NCBI RefSeq assembly: GCF_030811595.1
Contig: NZ_JAUSRB010000001.1
Span: 1,674,001-1,738,000, forward strand
Source of the DNA: Streptosporangium brasiliense
GTDB taxonomy: Bacteria; Actinomycetota; Actinomycetes; Streptosporangiales; Streptosporangiaceae
Direction: 5' to 3'
DNA length: 64,000 bases
The translations under genes and the position numbers were made by a program. Every line of letters begins with the position of its first letter. The stretch's first letter is position 1. Positions 25,084-33,999 of this stretch are shown here, piece by piece. The notes under the pieces were generated by a model that was not told the origin of the DNA, did no database searches, and saw only the letters and a list, made by a program, of their open reading frames with translations.

Positions 25084-27128
25084 CGGCGCAGGCGGGACTT
25101 GGGGGCCTCCTCGCCGGGGAAGACCCGCTTGACGCCGTCGCCGAGGGCGGTCTCGATGATGCGGATGTCGCGGACCAGGTGTTCCAGGCCGGCCGGCTCC
25201 AGGGAGGCGGCGTGGTCGGAGCCCCACATGGTGCGGTCCAGCGTGATGTGCCGCTCCACGGTCACCGCGCCCAGGGTCACCGCCGCGAGGGAGATCTGCA
25301 GGCCGCGCTCGTGGCCGGAGTAGCCGACCGGCACGCCGTACCGCTCCTGGAGGGTGACGATCGTGCGGAGGTTGGCCTCCTCGGGAGGGAGCGGGTAGGT
25401 GGAGGTGGCGTGCATCAGCACCAGCTTGGAGGTGCCGAGGATCTCCACCGCCCGGTCGATCTCCGCCAGCGTGGACATGCCGGTGGACAGGATGAGCGGC
25501 TTGCCGGTGGCGGCGAGCGCGCGCAGCAGCTCCAGGTCGGTCACGCTGGCCGAGGCGATCTTGTGGGTGACCACGTCCATGGACTCCAGGAAGTCCACCG
25601 ACGGCACGTCCCACGGCGAGGCGAACCAGTGCAGGCCCCGCTCCTGGCAGTGCTTGGCGATCTCGGTGTACTCCTCCAGGCCGAACTCGGTCCTGAGCTT
25701 GTACTCCATGTAGGTCATCTCGCCCCACGGCGTCTGCCGGATCTGGTCGCGCTGCTCCAGCGGCACGCAGATCTCCGGTGTGCGCTTCTGGAACTTGACC
25801 GCCTGGCAGCCGGCCTCGGCCGCCACGTCGATGAGCCTGCGCGCGATGTCCAGGTCGCCGTTGTGGTTGATGCCGATCTCACCGATGACGTAGACCGGCT
25901 GCCCGGCGCCGACCAGCGCGTCGCCGATCTGGACCGGCTTGGCGACGGGGGTGAGCCGCAGCTCGGCGCGGGGCGCGGGGGCGGCGGCGGTCTCGGTCTC
26001 CGGGCGGGCCGCGAGGACCCGGTCGCACAGCTCCCGTACGGCTCCCGCCCCGCCGGGCCTGGTCAGGACGGTCCGGGCGGCGGCGCGGACCCTGGGGTGG
26101 GCGTCGGGGACCGTGACGGGCCAGCCGACCTCGCTCATCGGGCCCAGGTCGTTGACGTCGTTGCCGATGTAGGCGACGCGGGCCGGGTCCAGCCCCTCGA
26201 TGGCCAGCCAGTCGCGCAGCACGGTCCGCTTGTCGGTCAGCCCCTGCAGGACCGGCACGCCCAGCTTGCGGGCGCGGGCGGCGACCACCGGGTTGTGCTC
26301 GGTGGACATGATCATCAGCTTGACGCCGGACCGGCGCAGCAGCGCGATGCCCATGCCGTCGGAGCGGCTGACCGCGACCATCTCGCGGCCGTCCTGGTCG
26401 ACGTAGGCGCGGTCGTCGGTGTGCACCCCGTCGAAGTCGGTGATCACGGCGTCCACGTCGATCGGCTCGGGCTGGTCCACGAACGGCGCCAGCGCCCGGA
26501 CGATCTCCAGGTCCTCGGCGGTGTCCACCTCGATGGCGTGCCGTGAGGGCACCGGCTGCACGGCGACGGCCCCGAAGAAGCGGTGGCCGTGCTCGCGCAG
26601 GCCCTCGGCGCGCATCACGTAGAACGCGCCGGTCTCGCGGAAGTGCGGCTCGCGGTCCTGGCGGCGCGGCCGGAAGGAGGGGTCGTGGTTGAGGCCCGCG
26701 CCGCCGGCGTTCCACAGGAACTCGTGCGTCTCCAGCCCGGAGAACACCACGTCGGCGGTGCCGTCGAGGACCTTGACGATGGCGGTGTCCAGGTCCGCGG
26801 GGTCGATGAACGCGCTGGTGCACTGGACCAGGACGACCACGTCGGGGGTCTCGGGCAGGTGGTCGAGCACGTGCAGCACGGCCGACTCGCTGGAGGCGTC
26901 CGCGCCGCTCAGCTCGCCGGGCCGGTCGATCACGGTCGCCCCCGCCTCGCGGGCCACCGCGGCGATCTCCGCGTGGTCGGTGCTGACCACGACCTCGTCG
27001 ATCAGCTCGCTCCGCACGCAGGTCTTCACCGCGCGGGCGACCAGGGGTGTGCCGCCGACCGCGGCCAGGTTCTTCAGCGGGACGCCCACCGAACCTCCAC
27101 GGGCGGGGACAACGGCCAGGACTCGCAA
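25071..27128 (-). CDS. Trifunctional nonulosonic acid enzyme: CMP transferase - HAD phosphatase - NeuB synthase
   Basis: The protein has 685 residues from TTG 27128 (GAGGAG about five bases upstream). Residues 1-228 are a CMP-nonulosonate synthetase (VLAVVPARGGSVGVPLKNL, the CTP loop; ETGAFYVMRAEGL). Residues 238-378 are a KdsC-like HAD phosphatase with complete motifs: DFDGVHTDD, MSTEH, DKRTVL Lys and IGNDVNDLG. Residues 400-685 are NeuB-type synthase (YVIGEIGINHNGDLDIA, VKFQKR, LSTGMSTL, VERHITLDRTMWGSDHA). The C-terminal SAF (antifreeze-like) domain of standard NeuB is missing. Three successive steps are thus fused: condensation with phosphoenolpyruvate, removal of a 9-phosphate, and CMP activation. 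A 9-phosphate route to Kdn or a sialic acid is implied. Confidence 0.85.
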   Translation of the reverse strand: MRVLAVVPARGGSVGVPLKNLAAVGGTPLVARAVKTCVRSELIDEVVVSTDHAEIAAVAREAGATVIDRPGELSGADASSESAVLHVLDHLPETPDVVVLVQCTSAFIDPADLDTAIVKVLDGTADVVFSGLETHEFLWNAGGAGLNHDPSFRPRRQDREPHFRETGAFYVMRAEGLREHGHRFFGAVAVQPVPSRHAIEVDTAEDLEIVRALAPFVDQPEPIDVDAVITDFDGVHTDDRAYVDQDGREMVAVSRSDGMGIALLRRSGVKLMIMSTEHNPVVAARARKLGVPVLQGLTDKRTVLRDWLAIEGLDPARVAYIGNDVNDLGPMSEVGWPVTVPDAHPRVRAAARTVLTRPGGAGAVRELCDRVLAARPETETAAAPAPRAELRLTPVAKPVQIGDALVGAGQPVYVIGEIGINHNGDLDIARRLIDVAAEAGCQAVKFQKRTPEICVPLEQRDQIRQTPWGEMTYMEYKLRTEFGLEEYTEIAKHCQERGLHWFASPWDVPSVDFLESMDVVTHKIASASVTDLELLRALAATGKPLILSTGMSTLAEIDRAVEILGTSKLVLMHATSTYPLPPEEANLRTIVTLQERYGVPVGYSGHERGLQISLAAVTLGAVTVERHITLDRTMWGSDHAASLEPAGLEHLVRDIRIIETALGDGVKRVFPGEEAPKSRLRRVTV

Positions 27129-27275
27129 GGTGGCTCCTCATGACATACGGCAAACGCCCCTGAACTGGGGTGTTAGGAACGCTAGTCACGAGGGTGACCG
27201 GACAGGGGTGCCTGAGCTGAACGTCCAGAGTCGCCCGCCTTAACTTTCCGCGCGGGGTGGGAGCGCCCACGGCGA

Positions 27276-27311
27276 GGCGCCGCGGACGGCACTGATGCCG
27301 TCCGCGGCGCC
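27276..27311 (-). terminator. Terminator of the csbD gene
   Basis: A perfect 16-bp stem (GGCGCCGCGGACGGCA and complement) with a CTGA loop begins 18 bases after the csbD stop. It also isolates csbD from the neuAB promoter region at 27130-27270. Confidence 0.8.
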
Positions 27312-27329
27312 CGTCATACGGAGCGGTCC

Positions 27330-27515
27330 CTATTCGGCGAAGCGGCCCCGTGTCTCCTCGGAAGCCCTCTTGGCCCTGTCCTTGGCCTTGTCCGCCGCCT
27401 CCTTCGCCTTACCCTTGGCCCGGTCCGCCCGGCCCTTGGCGGCCAGGCTGTCGTTGTCGACCGCCTCACCGGCGGTCTCCTTGACCTTGCCCTTGATCTG
27501 GTCGAAGTTCGTCAT
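27330..27515 (-). CDS. CsbD family small stress protein
   Basis: The protein has 61 residues and starts FDQIKGKVKETAGEAV, the CsbD signature. The rest is a highly charged Ala/Lys/Glu helix. In Bacillus, CsbD is a general-stress protein under sigma-B control; the molecular role is unknown. GGGGGAG lies six bases before the ATG. The upstream region 27530-27610 is AT-rich, as expected for a promoter, but I could not read a reliable -35/-10 pair. Confidence 0.88.
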   Translation of the reverse strand: MTNFDQIKGKVKETAGEAVDNDSLAAKGRADRAKGKAKEAADKAKDRAKRASEETRGRFAE

Positions 27516-27643
27516 CGTGCTCCCCCGTGGTTAAGGACCGATTGGTTATTTCCTCTCATAGCCAGAAATGAGGCCATCAATCGCTACTTAACTAACTTTA
27601 AGTGACGAAATGACTCCTCTTGGTGACGGAGGGTGGTGGGCCG

Positions 27644-28630
27644 TCAGACTGTGGCGCCGATGGAGTCCATGAGCATGGGCAGTGCGCGCTCCAGGCCGCG
27701 CTGCCAGTACGGCCAGCTGTGCGTGCCCGGCCCGTAGAAGTCGACCGCCACCTCGGCCCCGTCCGCCCCGGCCCGCTCGGCGAAGGTGGCGGCCTGGCGG
27801 AGCAGGGACGCCTCTCCCGTGTCCACGGAGGTGCCGGGCGGGTCCAGCGGGCCGGGGGAGCCGTCCCCGCAGGAGACGAACAGCCGCATCCCGCGCAGCC
27901 TCCCGGTGAGGTCGGCCGGGTTGTGCGCGGCCCACTCCGGGTCCCGGGGGTCGCCCCAGAGCTTCCTGGAGTCCTCCCCGTTGCGGCCGAGCAGCCAGTC
28001 GACGCCGCCGTTGCCGTCCCGGGTGTGCAGCACGCCCGAGAAGGAGGCGGCGGCCTGGAACATGCCCGGGTGGCGGGCCGCGTAGGACATCGCGCCGAAC
28101 CCGCCCATGGACAGTCCCGCCACCGCCCGGCGGTCCCCGGCGCCGTAGTCGCGCTCCAGGACCCGGCGGACCTCGGCCAGGTGGAAGGTCTCCCAGCCGG
28201 GCCCCTCGCGCCAGTCGGAGTAGAAGCCGACCTCGCCGCCCTCGGGCATGACCACGATCGCCGGGTAGCGCGAGGTGAGCCTGGCCGCCTCCCCCCGGGT
28301 GGCCCACGCGTCGTAGTCGGGCTGGCAGCAGCCGTTCAGCAGGTACAGCACCGGCCACGGCCCCGAGCCCGGCCGCCAGCCCTCGGGCAGCAGCACCCGG
28401 ACCATGCCCTCGCGGCCGAGCGCGGCGGAGGCGATCGTGAGCACGTGGTCGCGTTCGCCGAGGCGGTCGACCTCGACGCCCGGCGACCGCTGTGCCCGGC
28501 CCCCGTCGTCGTCGCCGGACAGCCCGCGGGAGGACCCGGAGGAGAAGGGCGTCAGCAGCGCGAGGAGCACGGCCGCCACCGCCGCTCCGGCCAGCAGGAG
28601 CACTCCCAGACGTACGGCTGTGCGGTTCAC
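27644..28630 (-). CDS. Membrane-anchored or secreted alpha/beta hydrolase (antigen-85/esterase D-like)
   Basis: The protein has 328 residues. Residues 7-30 form a hydrophobic signal or anchor (LGVLLLAGAAVAAVLLALLTPF) without a lipobox. AVAGLSMGGFGAMSYAARHP gives the nucleophilic Ser in GLSMGG. The aspartate and histidine of the triad lie near VSCGDGSPG and FYGPGTHSWPYW. The Trp-rich YLLNGCCQPDYDAW region is typical of antigen-85-like esterases. In mycolic-acid bacteria these transfer acyl chains, and in others they act as esterases. GC-rich actinomycetes without mycolates carry many, so plain esterase is the safe call. Confidence 0.85.
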   Translation of the reverse strand: MNRTAVRLGVLLLAGAAVAAVLLALLTPFSSGSSRGLSGDDDGGRAQRSPGVEVDRLGERDHVLTIASAALGREGMVRVLLPEGWRPGSGPWPVLYLLNGCCQPDYDAWATRGEAARLTSRYPAIVVMPEGGEVGFYSDWREGPGWETFHLAEVRRVLERDYGAGDRRAVAGLSMGGFGAMSYAARHPGMFQAAASFSGVLHTRDGNGGVDWLLGRNGEDSRKLWGDPRDPEWAAHNPADLTGRLRGMRLFVSCGDGSPGPLDPPGTSVDTGEASLLRQAATFAERAGADGAEVAVDFYGPGTHSWPYWQRGLERALPMLMDSIGATV

Positions 28631-28743
28631 ACGGCCAATCCTGACGGGTCGCGGTGGTCCCGGGAAGCCCGCGGGCCGCCGCCGCCCGGATCATCCCGGA
28701 CCGCCCGCCCCTCCGGGCCGCCTCTGTGTAGCGGCCTTCCCGG

Positions 28744-29436
28744 TCACTCCGGGCCGCCGTCCCCCAGGCCCGGCGCCCGTGCCAGATGGCGCAGGAACCA
28801 CTCCCGGGCCAGCTCGGCCACCCGCTCCAGCGCCCCCGGCTCCTCGAAGAGGTGGGAGGCGTCCGGGACCGTCTCCAGGCGCGTCTCGCCGCGCAGCTCC
28901 CGCATCGCCTCCTGGTTGAGCCGGAGGACGGCCGGGTCGCGCTCCCCGACGATCAGCAGGGTGGGCCGACGGACCGATCCGAGCGCCTCGCCGGCGAGGT
29001 CGGGCCGCCCTCCGCGGGAGACGACCGCCTTCACGGAGTCGGGGCGGGCCGCGGCGGCGACGAGCGCGGCCGCCGCGCCCGTGCTGGCGCCGAAGAGCCC
29101 GACGTCGAGGCCGGCGGTGGGCTCGTGCTCCACCAGCCAGTCGCTCAGCGCCGCCAGCCGTACGGCGAGCCTGCCGATGTCGAAGCGGAGCTCGCCGGTC
29201 CGCAGGTCGATCCGCTCCTCCTGCGGCGTGAGCAGGTCGGCCAGGACCGTCGCCAGACCGGCCCGCTGGAGTTCGCCCGCCACGTAGCGGTTGCGCGGGC
29301 TGTGGCGGCTGCTGCCGCTGCCGTGCGCGAACAGCACCATCCCGTGCGCCGGCCGGGGCACCGTGATGTCGGCCTCCAGCACGACGTCCGCGGCCGGGAT
29401 CTCCAGCCGCTCCAGGTTCATCCGGACGGCGTTCAT
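28744..29436 (-). CDS. Dienelactone-hydrolase-like alpha/beta hydrolase
   Basis: The protein has 230 residues. The strand-loop MVLFAHGSGSSRHSPRNR is the oxyanion hole region. LFGASTGAAAALVAAA holds the nucleophile (GxSxG as GASTG). LIVGERDPAVL contributes the Asp and ASHLFEEPGAL the His. This compact subfamily often sits fused or next to phosphoribosyltransferase domains in actinomycetes, but none is here. Substrate unknown. It is divergent from the MFS-GH2 pair, separated by 348 bases. Confidence 0.82.
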   Translation of the reverse strand: MNAVRMNLERLEIPAADVVLEADITVPRPAHGMVLFAHGSGSSRHSPRNRYVAGELQRAGLATVLADLLTPQEERIDLRTGELRFDIGRLAVRLAALSDWLVEHEPTAGLDVGLFGASTGAAAALVAAAARPDSVKAVVSRGGRPDLAGEALGSVRRPTLLIVGERDPAVLRLNQEAMRELRGETRLETVPDASHLFEEPGALERVAELAREWFLRHLARAPGLGDGGPE

Positions 29437-29784
29437 GGCGTCCTCCCTCGGACGGGGGGACCGCTCCCCGCCCCAGGGCGGGCAGGCTGATCCGCCCCTG
29501 ATCGATGTGGTCCACTATTCCCATCCGGATATGCCCGAATTGGTGCGGCCGATACGGCCGGCCAGGGTGATTTCCTGCCGGGAGGGACGCCCCGCCGAAC
29601 CCGGCCCGCCCGGTCCTGTCCCTGCCCGCCCGGTCCCGTGGCGCCGCGCCCGGCGCCCGCCGCCGCACCCCCGCCGCCTACTGACCGGACACTCAGGATT
29701 GCCAGCGAGAAGCTGCAGAAAAGCCAAATAGATGATGTCAAATCGAGCTATTGTGGCAGGAGTGGGACTTGTAAGATCTCGCGC
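29437..29784. other. Divergent intergenic region
   Basis: This holds the promoters of the hydrolase (left) and the MFS-GH2 operon (right). The last 90 bases, 29690-29780, are AT-rich. TTGCCA at 29699 could be a -35 element, but no matching -10 is clear. No gene is supported. Confidence 0.4.
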
Positions 29785-31074
29785 GTGACAGCAGCAGTCG
29801 TCCCCCGGCTGAGCCCGCGGCTCTGGACCGCCCTGATCGTCCTCGGCTCCGTCGGCCAGGTGGCCTGGACCGTCGAGAACATGTATCTCAACGTGTTCGT
29901 CTACGACACGATCAGCGACGACCCCGGAGCCATCGCGGCGATGGTCGCCGCCAGCGCGCTGGCGGCGACGCTGGCGACGATGCTGATCGGAGCCCTCTCC
30001 GACCGCGCCGGCCGCCGCAGGGCGTTCATCTCGGCGGGCTACGTGCTGTGGGGGCTGGTCACCGCCGCGTTCGGGTTCGTCACCGTGGACGCGGTCACGG
30101 GCCTGGTCCCCGCGGCCGAGGCCGTCCTCGTCGCGGTGGCCGCCGTCATCGTCCTGGACTGCCTGATGTCCTTCCTCGGGGCCGGGGCCAACGACGCGGC
30201 CTTCCAGGCGTGGGTCACCGACGTGACGCATCCGGGCAACCGCGGCAGGGTCGAGTCGGTCCTGGCGATCATGCCGCTGGTGTCGATGCTGGCCGTCTTC
30301 GGCGGCTTCGACTCCCTCACCCGGGCGGGGAACTGGCGGCTGTTCTTCCTGCTCACCGGGGCGGTGATCGTCGTGGTCGGGGTGGCCTCCTGGTTCCTCG
30401 TGCGGGACCGGCCCGCCCCGGCGCGGCGGGAGGGCGGCTACCTGGGCTCTGTCGTCCACGGCCTGCGCCCGGCCGCGATGCGCGCCGACCCGGGCCTCTA
30501 CCTCGCGCTGGCGGCGTGGTCGATCTGGGGGATCTCCACGCAGGTCTTCCTGCCCTATCTGATCATCTACGTGCAGCGATACCTGCACATCGAGGCGTAC
30601 GCCGTCGTCCTGGCCGTGGTCCTGACCGGCGCCTCGGCCGTCAGCGTCGGCTGCGGCCGGTACGTCGACCGGATCGGCAAGATCCGCTTCCTGCTGCCGG
30701 CGGTCGCGGTGTACGGGGCGGGGCTGCTGCTGATGGCCGTCGCGCGCGGCATGGGCCCGGTGATCGCGGCCGGGCTGGTGATGATGTCGGGCTTCATGCT
30801 CGTCCTGGCGCCCCTCGGCGCGATCGTCCGCGACTACTCGCCGCCGGGCCGGGCCGGGCAGGTCCAGGGGCTGCGGATGATCTTCGCGATCCTCATCCCC
30901 ATGATCGTCGGACCGTCCCTCGGCGCCGTCGTGATCAAGGGGGCCGACGAGTACTACGAGGAGCTGGGCGTGCTCAGACAGGTCCCCACGCCGGCCATCT
31001 TCCTGGCCGCCGCGGCCGTGCTGCTGCTCATCGTGGTGCCCGTGCTGGCGCTGCGCCGGAGGGAGACCCGATGA
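29785..31074 (+). CDS. MFS transporter, probably glycoside uptake
   Basis: The protein has 429 residues from GTG 29785; an in-frame extension upstream to 29638 lacks a start signal. Twelve hydrophobic segments are visible. GALSDRAGRRRAFISAGYVLWG is the helix 2-3 loop. GRVESVLAIMPLVSML and YVDRIGKIRFLLPAV flank the central loop. It overlaps the GH2 glycosidase gene by four bases (ATGA), so translation is coupled and the sugar imported is presumably the glycosidase's substrate. Family knowledge: GPH-like MFS proteins often accompany beta-galactosidases and beta-glucuronidases. Confidence 0.85.
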   Translation: MTAAVVPRLSPRLWTALIVLGSVGQVAWTVENMYLNVFVYDTISDDPGAIAAMVAASALAATLATMLIGALSDRAGRRRAFISAGYVLWGLVTAAFGFVTVDAVTGLVPAAEAVLVAVAAVIVLDCLMSFLGAGANDAAFQAWVTDVTHPGNRGRVESVLAIMPLVSMLAVFGGFDSLTRAGNWRLFFLLTGAVIVVVGVASWFLVRDRPAPARREGGYLGSVVHGLRPAAMRADPGLYLALAAWSIWGISTQVFLPYLIIYVQRYLHIEAYAVVLAVVLTGASAVSVGCGRYVDRIGKIRFLLPAVAVYGAGLLLMAVARGMGPVIAAGLVMMSGFMLVLAPLGAIVRDYSPPGRAGQVQGLRMIFAILIPMIVGPSLGAVVIKGADEYYEELGVLRQVPTPAIFLAAAAVLLLIVVPVLALRRRETR

Positions 31075-32825
31075 GCCTGCTCACCCGCTGGGGCGCCGAC
31101 CTCGACCCCGACGCGATCCTGCCCGAGTATCCCCGGCCCCAGCTCGCCCGCGACAGCCATCTCAACCTCAACGGCCGCTGGGAGTACGCCATCACCGGCA
31201 CCGAGGAGGAGCCCGAGACCTACGACGGCGTCATCCTCGTGCCGTTCTCGCCGGAGTCGACGCTGTCGGGCGTCGGCCGGCAGCTGCTGCCGGACCAGAC
31301 GCTGTGGTACCGGCGCGCGCTGACCCCGCCCGGCGGGTTCCTGCCCGCCGACGGCGCGCCGGTCCGGGTGCTGCTGCACTTCGGCGCGGTGGACCAGACG
31401 TGCCGGGTGCTGCTCAACGGCGTCGAGGTCGGCGGCCACACCGGCGGCTACCTGCCTTTCACCTGCGACATCACCGACGCCCTGCGCGACGGCGAGAACA
31501 CGCTGGTGGTCGCGGTGCGCGACGCCTCCGACACCGGACACCACGCGCGCGGCAAGCAGAAGCTGAAGCGCGGCGGCATCTGGTACACCGCCCAGTCGGG
31601 CATCTGGCAGAGCGTGTGGGCCGAGTGCGTGCCCGCCGTCCACGTGGAGCGGCTGACCCTCACCCCGCACCTCGACGAGGGGTGCGTCGAGGTGACCGTG
31701 CACGCCACGGCGGCCGGGGACGCCCGGGTCGAGATCCTCGCCGCCGGGACCGCCGTCGCGCGGGCCGTCGTGCCGGCGGGACGGCCGGTGCGCGTCCCGA
31801 TCCCGGACGTGCGGCCGTGGAGCCCGGAGGACCCCTTCCTGTACGACGTCACGGTGGAGCTCGGCGCCGACCGCGTGCGCAGCTACGTCGGGATGCGCTC
31901 GTTCTCCGTGGGGCCGGACGAGAACGGCGTGCCCCGGCTGCTGCTCAACGGTCGTCCCTACTTCCACGCCGGGATCCTGGACCAGGGGTACTGGTCCGAC
32001 GGCATGTACACCGCGCCGTCGGACGAGGCGATGGTCCACGACATCGCCACGATGAAGCAGCTCGGCTTCACCATGCTGCGCAAGCACATCAAGATCGAGC
32101 CGCTGCGCTGGTACTACCACTGCGACCGGCTGGGCATGCTCGTCTGGCAGGACATGGTCAACGGCGGCGGCCGTTACCACCCGCTGGTCATCACCGCGCC
32201 CGTGCTCACCCCGCTGCGGCTCGGCGACCGCCGCCACCGGTGGTTCGGGCGGGCCGACGCGGAGGGCCGGGCCCGGTTCCGCGCCGAGCTCCGCGACACC
32301 GTGGAGCACCTGCGCAACGTGGTGAGCCTGGCCGTCTGGGTGCCGTTCAACGAGGGCTGGGGGCAGTTCGACGCGGCGCGGATCGCCGCCGAGGTCGCCG
32401 AGCTCGACCCCACCCGCACGGTCGACCACGCCAGCGGCTGGCACGACCAGGGCGGGGGCGACCTGAAGAGCCTGCACGTCTACTTCCGCCGCTTCCGCGT
32501 GCCGCGCCGGCGCCGCGGCGACCGGCGGGTCCTCGTGCTGTCGGAGTACGGCGGCTACAACCTGCGGGTGGACGGCCACGCCTTCAACGACAGGGACTTC
32601 GGCTACCGGCGCTACGGTTCGGCCGGGCAGCTCGGCGAGGCGTTCGGCCGCCTGCACGCCGAGCAGGTCGTCCCGGCCATCCGCCGTGGCCTGAGCGCGA
32701 CCGTCTACACCCAGCTCTCCGACGTCGAGGACGAGCTGAACGGGCTGCTCACCTACGACCGCGAGGTGCTCAAGCTGCCCGCGGAGCTGGTGCGCTCGGT
32801 CAACGCCCGGCTGCGGCCGGAGTGA
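31071..32825 (+). CDS. GH2 family glycoside hydrolase
   Basis: The protein has 584 residues. Residues 35-215 are the sugar-binding jelly roll (NLNGRWEYAI, VLLHFGAVDQTCRVLLNG, GGYLPFTCDITDAL). An immunoglobulin-like domain follows. The barrel has VWVPFNEGWGQFDA, with acid/base Glu in NEGW, and VLVLSEYGGYN, with the nucleophile Glu. Length near 580 and the NEGWGQFD form resemble the uncharacterised GH2 enzymes annotated as beta-galactosidase or beta-glucuronidase. It has no signal peptide, so it is intracellular and coupled to the MFS importer. The exact sugar cannot be assigned. Confidence 0.88.
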   Translation: MSLLTRWGADLDPDAILPEYPRPQLARDSHLNLNGRWEYAITGTEEEPETYDGVILVPFSPESTLSGVGRQLLPDQTLWYRRALTPPGGFLPADGAPVRVLLHFGAVDQTCRVLLNGVEVGGHTGGYLPFTCDITDALRDGENTLVVAVRDASDTGHHARGKQKLKRGGIWYTAQSGIWQSVWAECVPAVHVERLTLTPHLDEGCVEVTVHATAAGDARVEILAAGTAVARAVVPAGRPVRVPIPDVRPWSPEDPFLYDVTVELGADRVRSYVGMRSFSVGPDENGVPRLLLNGRPYFHAGILDQGYWSDGMYTAPSDEAMVHDIATMKQLGFTMLRKHIKIEPLRWYYHCDRLGMLVWQDMVNGGGRYHPLVITAPVLTPLRLGDRRHRWFGRADAEGRARFRAELRDTVEHLRNVVSLAVWVPFNEGWGQFDAARIAAEVAELDPTRTVDHASGWHDQGGGDLKSLHVYFRRFRVPRRRRGDRRVLVLSEYGGYNLRVDGHAFNDRDFGYRRYGSAGQLGEAFGRLHAEQVVPAIRRGLSATVYTQLSDVEDELNGLLTYDREVLKLPAELVRSVNARLRPE

Positions 32826-32831
32826 GGCCGG

Positions 32832-33815
32832 CTACCAGCGGTTACGCGCCTCCTCCGCCCAGCCGACCAGGCCGTCGAGGTCGACCCACGCGCCGTCGTC
32901 GGTCCGTGCCCGCCCGGCGAAGTGGCCGAAGCACTGGTGCGTCTCGCTGCCCACCACGCCGAGTTCGGTGCGCGCCACCTTCTCGTGGAAGGGGGTGAAC
33001 TCCACCTCGACCCGGGGACCGGTGATCCGCCACGGACGCAGCCAGTCGGCCCGGTCGTAACTCCAGGCCAGCTCCTCGCCGATCTTGTGCAGCCGGCCGT
33101 CCACGAACAGCGCGTTCTCCGTCATGCCGGTGCCGTCGGTCCACTTGCCGCCGAGCTGGATCGCCCGGCCGGGGCCGCTGCCCGCGGCCCAGTTCCAGGT
33201 GACCGAGTAGGGCCACTTGCCGCGGCCGTGGTCGAGCACCGCGAAGGAGTCCGCCTCGCTCACCGCGTGCTCGCCGGACTCCAGGCGCAGCCGCCCCCGC
33301 ACCGGACGCCCGACGTCCTTGAGGGTGTACTGGAACCGGCGGGGGCCCCACGGGACCACCACGCCGAGCGACTCGTGCCCGGCCGGCAGCGGTATGTCGA
33401 GGTCCAGCTCGACACCGGGCGCGACGGCGCGCAGCGACGTGCCGCCGGGGTGCTGGCCGATGTCGACCGTCACGCCGCCGCCCCTTACCGACGCCGTCCC
33501 CGCACCGCTGCGCGGGGGCATCGCGGCCCCGCGCGCCAGCGGCACCACGGCGTCCTTGGAGATCTCCGCGCCGGTGGCGCGGTCCAGGACGTAGAGGCCG
33601 TGCACGCCCGCGTAGTCCAGCGACGACGCCACGACGCCGATCACGTGGGAGGGGGTGACGATCCCCCAGTATTCCCAGCGTTTGGCCCGTCCCCAGCCGC
33701 GCAGGTTCGCGCGGTGCAGCGGGCGCCGCGTCCAGCCGACCGCCTCCGGGTTGAGGCGCCCGTCCGGCAGGCACAGGTCGACGGGGGCGGTGATCTCCCG
33801 CTCGTGGGTCGGCAT
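32832..33815 (-). CDS. DUF2804 family protein
   Basis: The protein has 327 residues and no signal peptide. It shows the blocks I associate with DUF2804: ITAPVDLCLPDGRLNPEAVGW, HRANLRGWGRAKRWEYWG, PRRFQYTLKD, VLDHGRGKWPYSVTWNWAAGSG and a C-terminal HQCFGHFAGRA. The family has no known activity. It is predicted to be beta-rich, perhaps lipocalin-like, and conserved Trp, His and Arg residues hint at a binding pocket. It ends six bases from the GH2 stop, convergent, and has its own start. Confidence 0.82.
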   Translation of the reverse strand: MPTHEREITAPVDLCLPDGRLNPEAVGWTRRPLHRANLRGWGRAKRWEYWGIVTPSHVIGVVASSLDYAGVHGLYVLDRATGAEISKDAVVPLARGAAMPPRSGAGTASVRGGGVTVDIGQHPGGTSLRAVAPGVELDLDIPLPAGHESLGVVVPWGPRRFQYTLKDVGRPVRGRLRLESGEHAVSEADSFAVLDHGRGKWPYSVTWNWAAGSGPGRAIQLGGKWTDGTGMTENALFVDGRLHKIGEELAWSYDRADWLRPWRITGPRVEVEFTPFHEKVARTELGVVGSETHQCFGHFAGRARTDDGAWVDLDGLVGWAEEARNRW

Positions 33816-33999
33816 AGCCAGAGGGTAGCGGCCCCGGACCGGCGTGGGGAGAGGGGCCGTGGCGGCGGCCCCTCCCGCGCCTCGCGTGTGCCTCCCGGCG
33901 GTTCCCCCGGGAGGCGGTTCGCGTCACTCTCCCGGGGTACGCCGGTGCCACCGGCCGCCTCACGTGGAGGTGGGGCGGGGCGGGTGAAGGGGGACGAGG

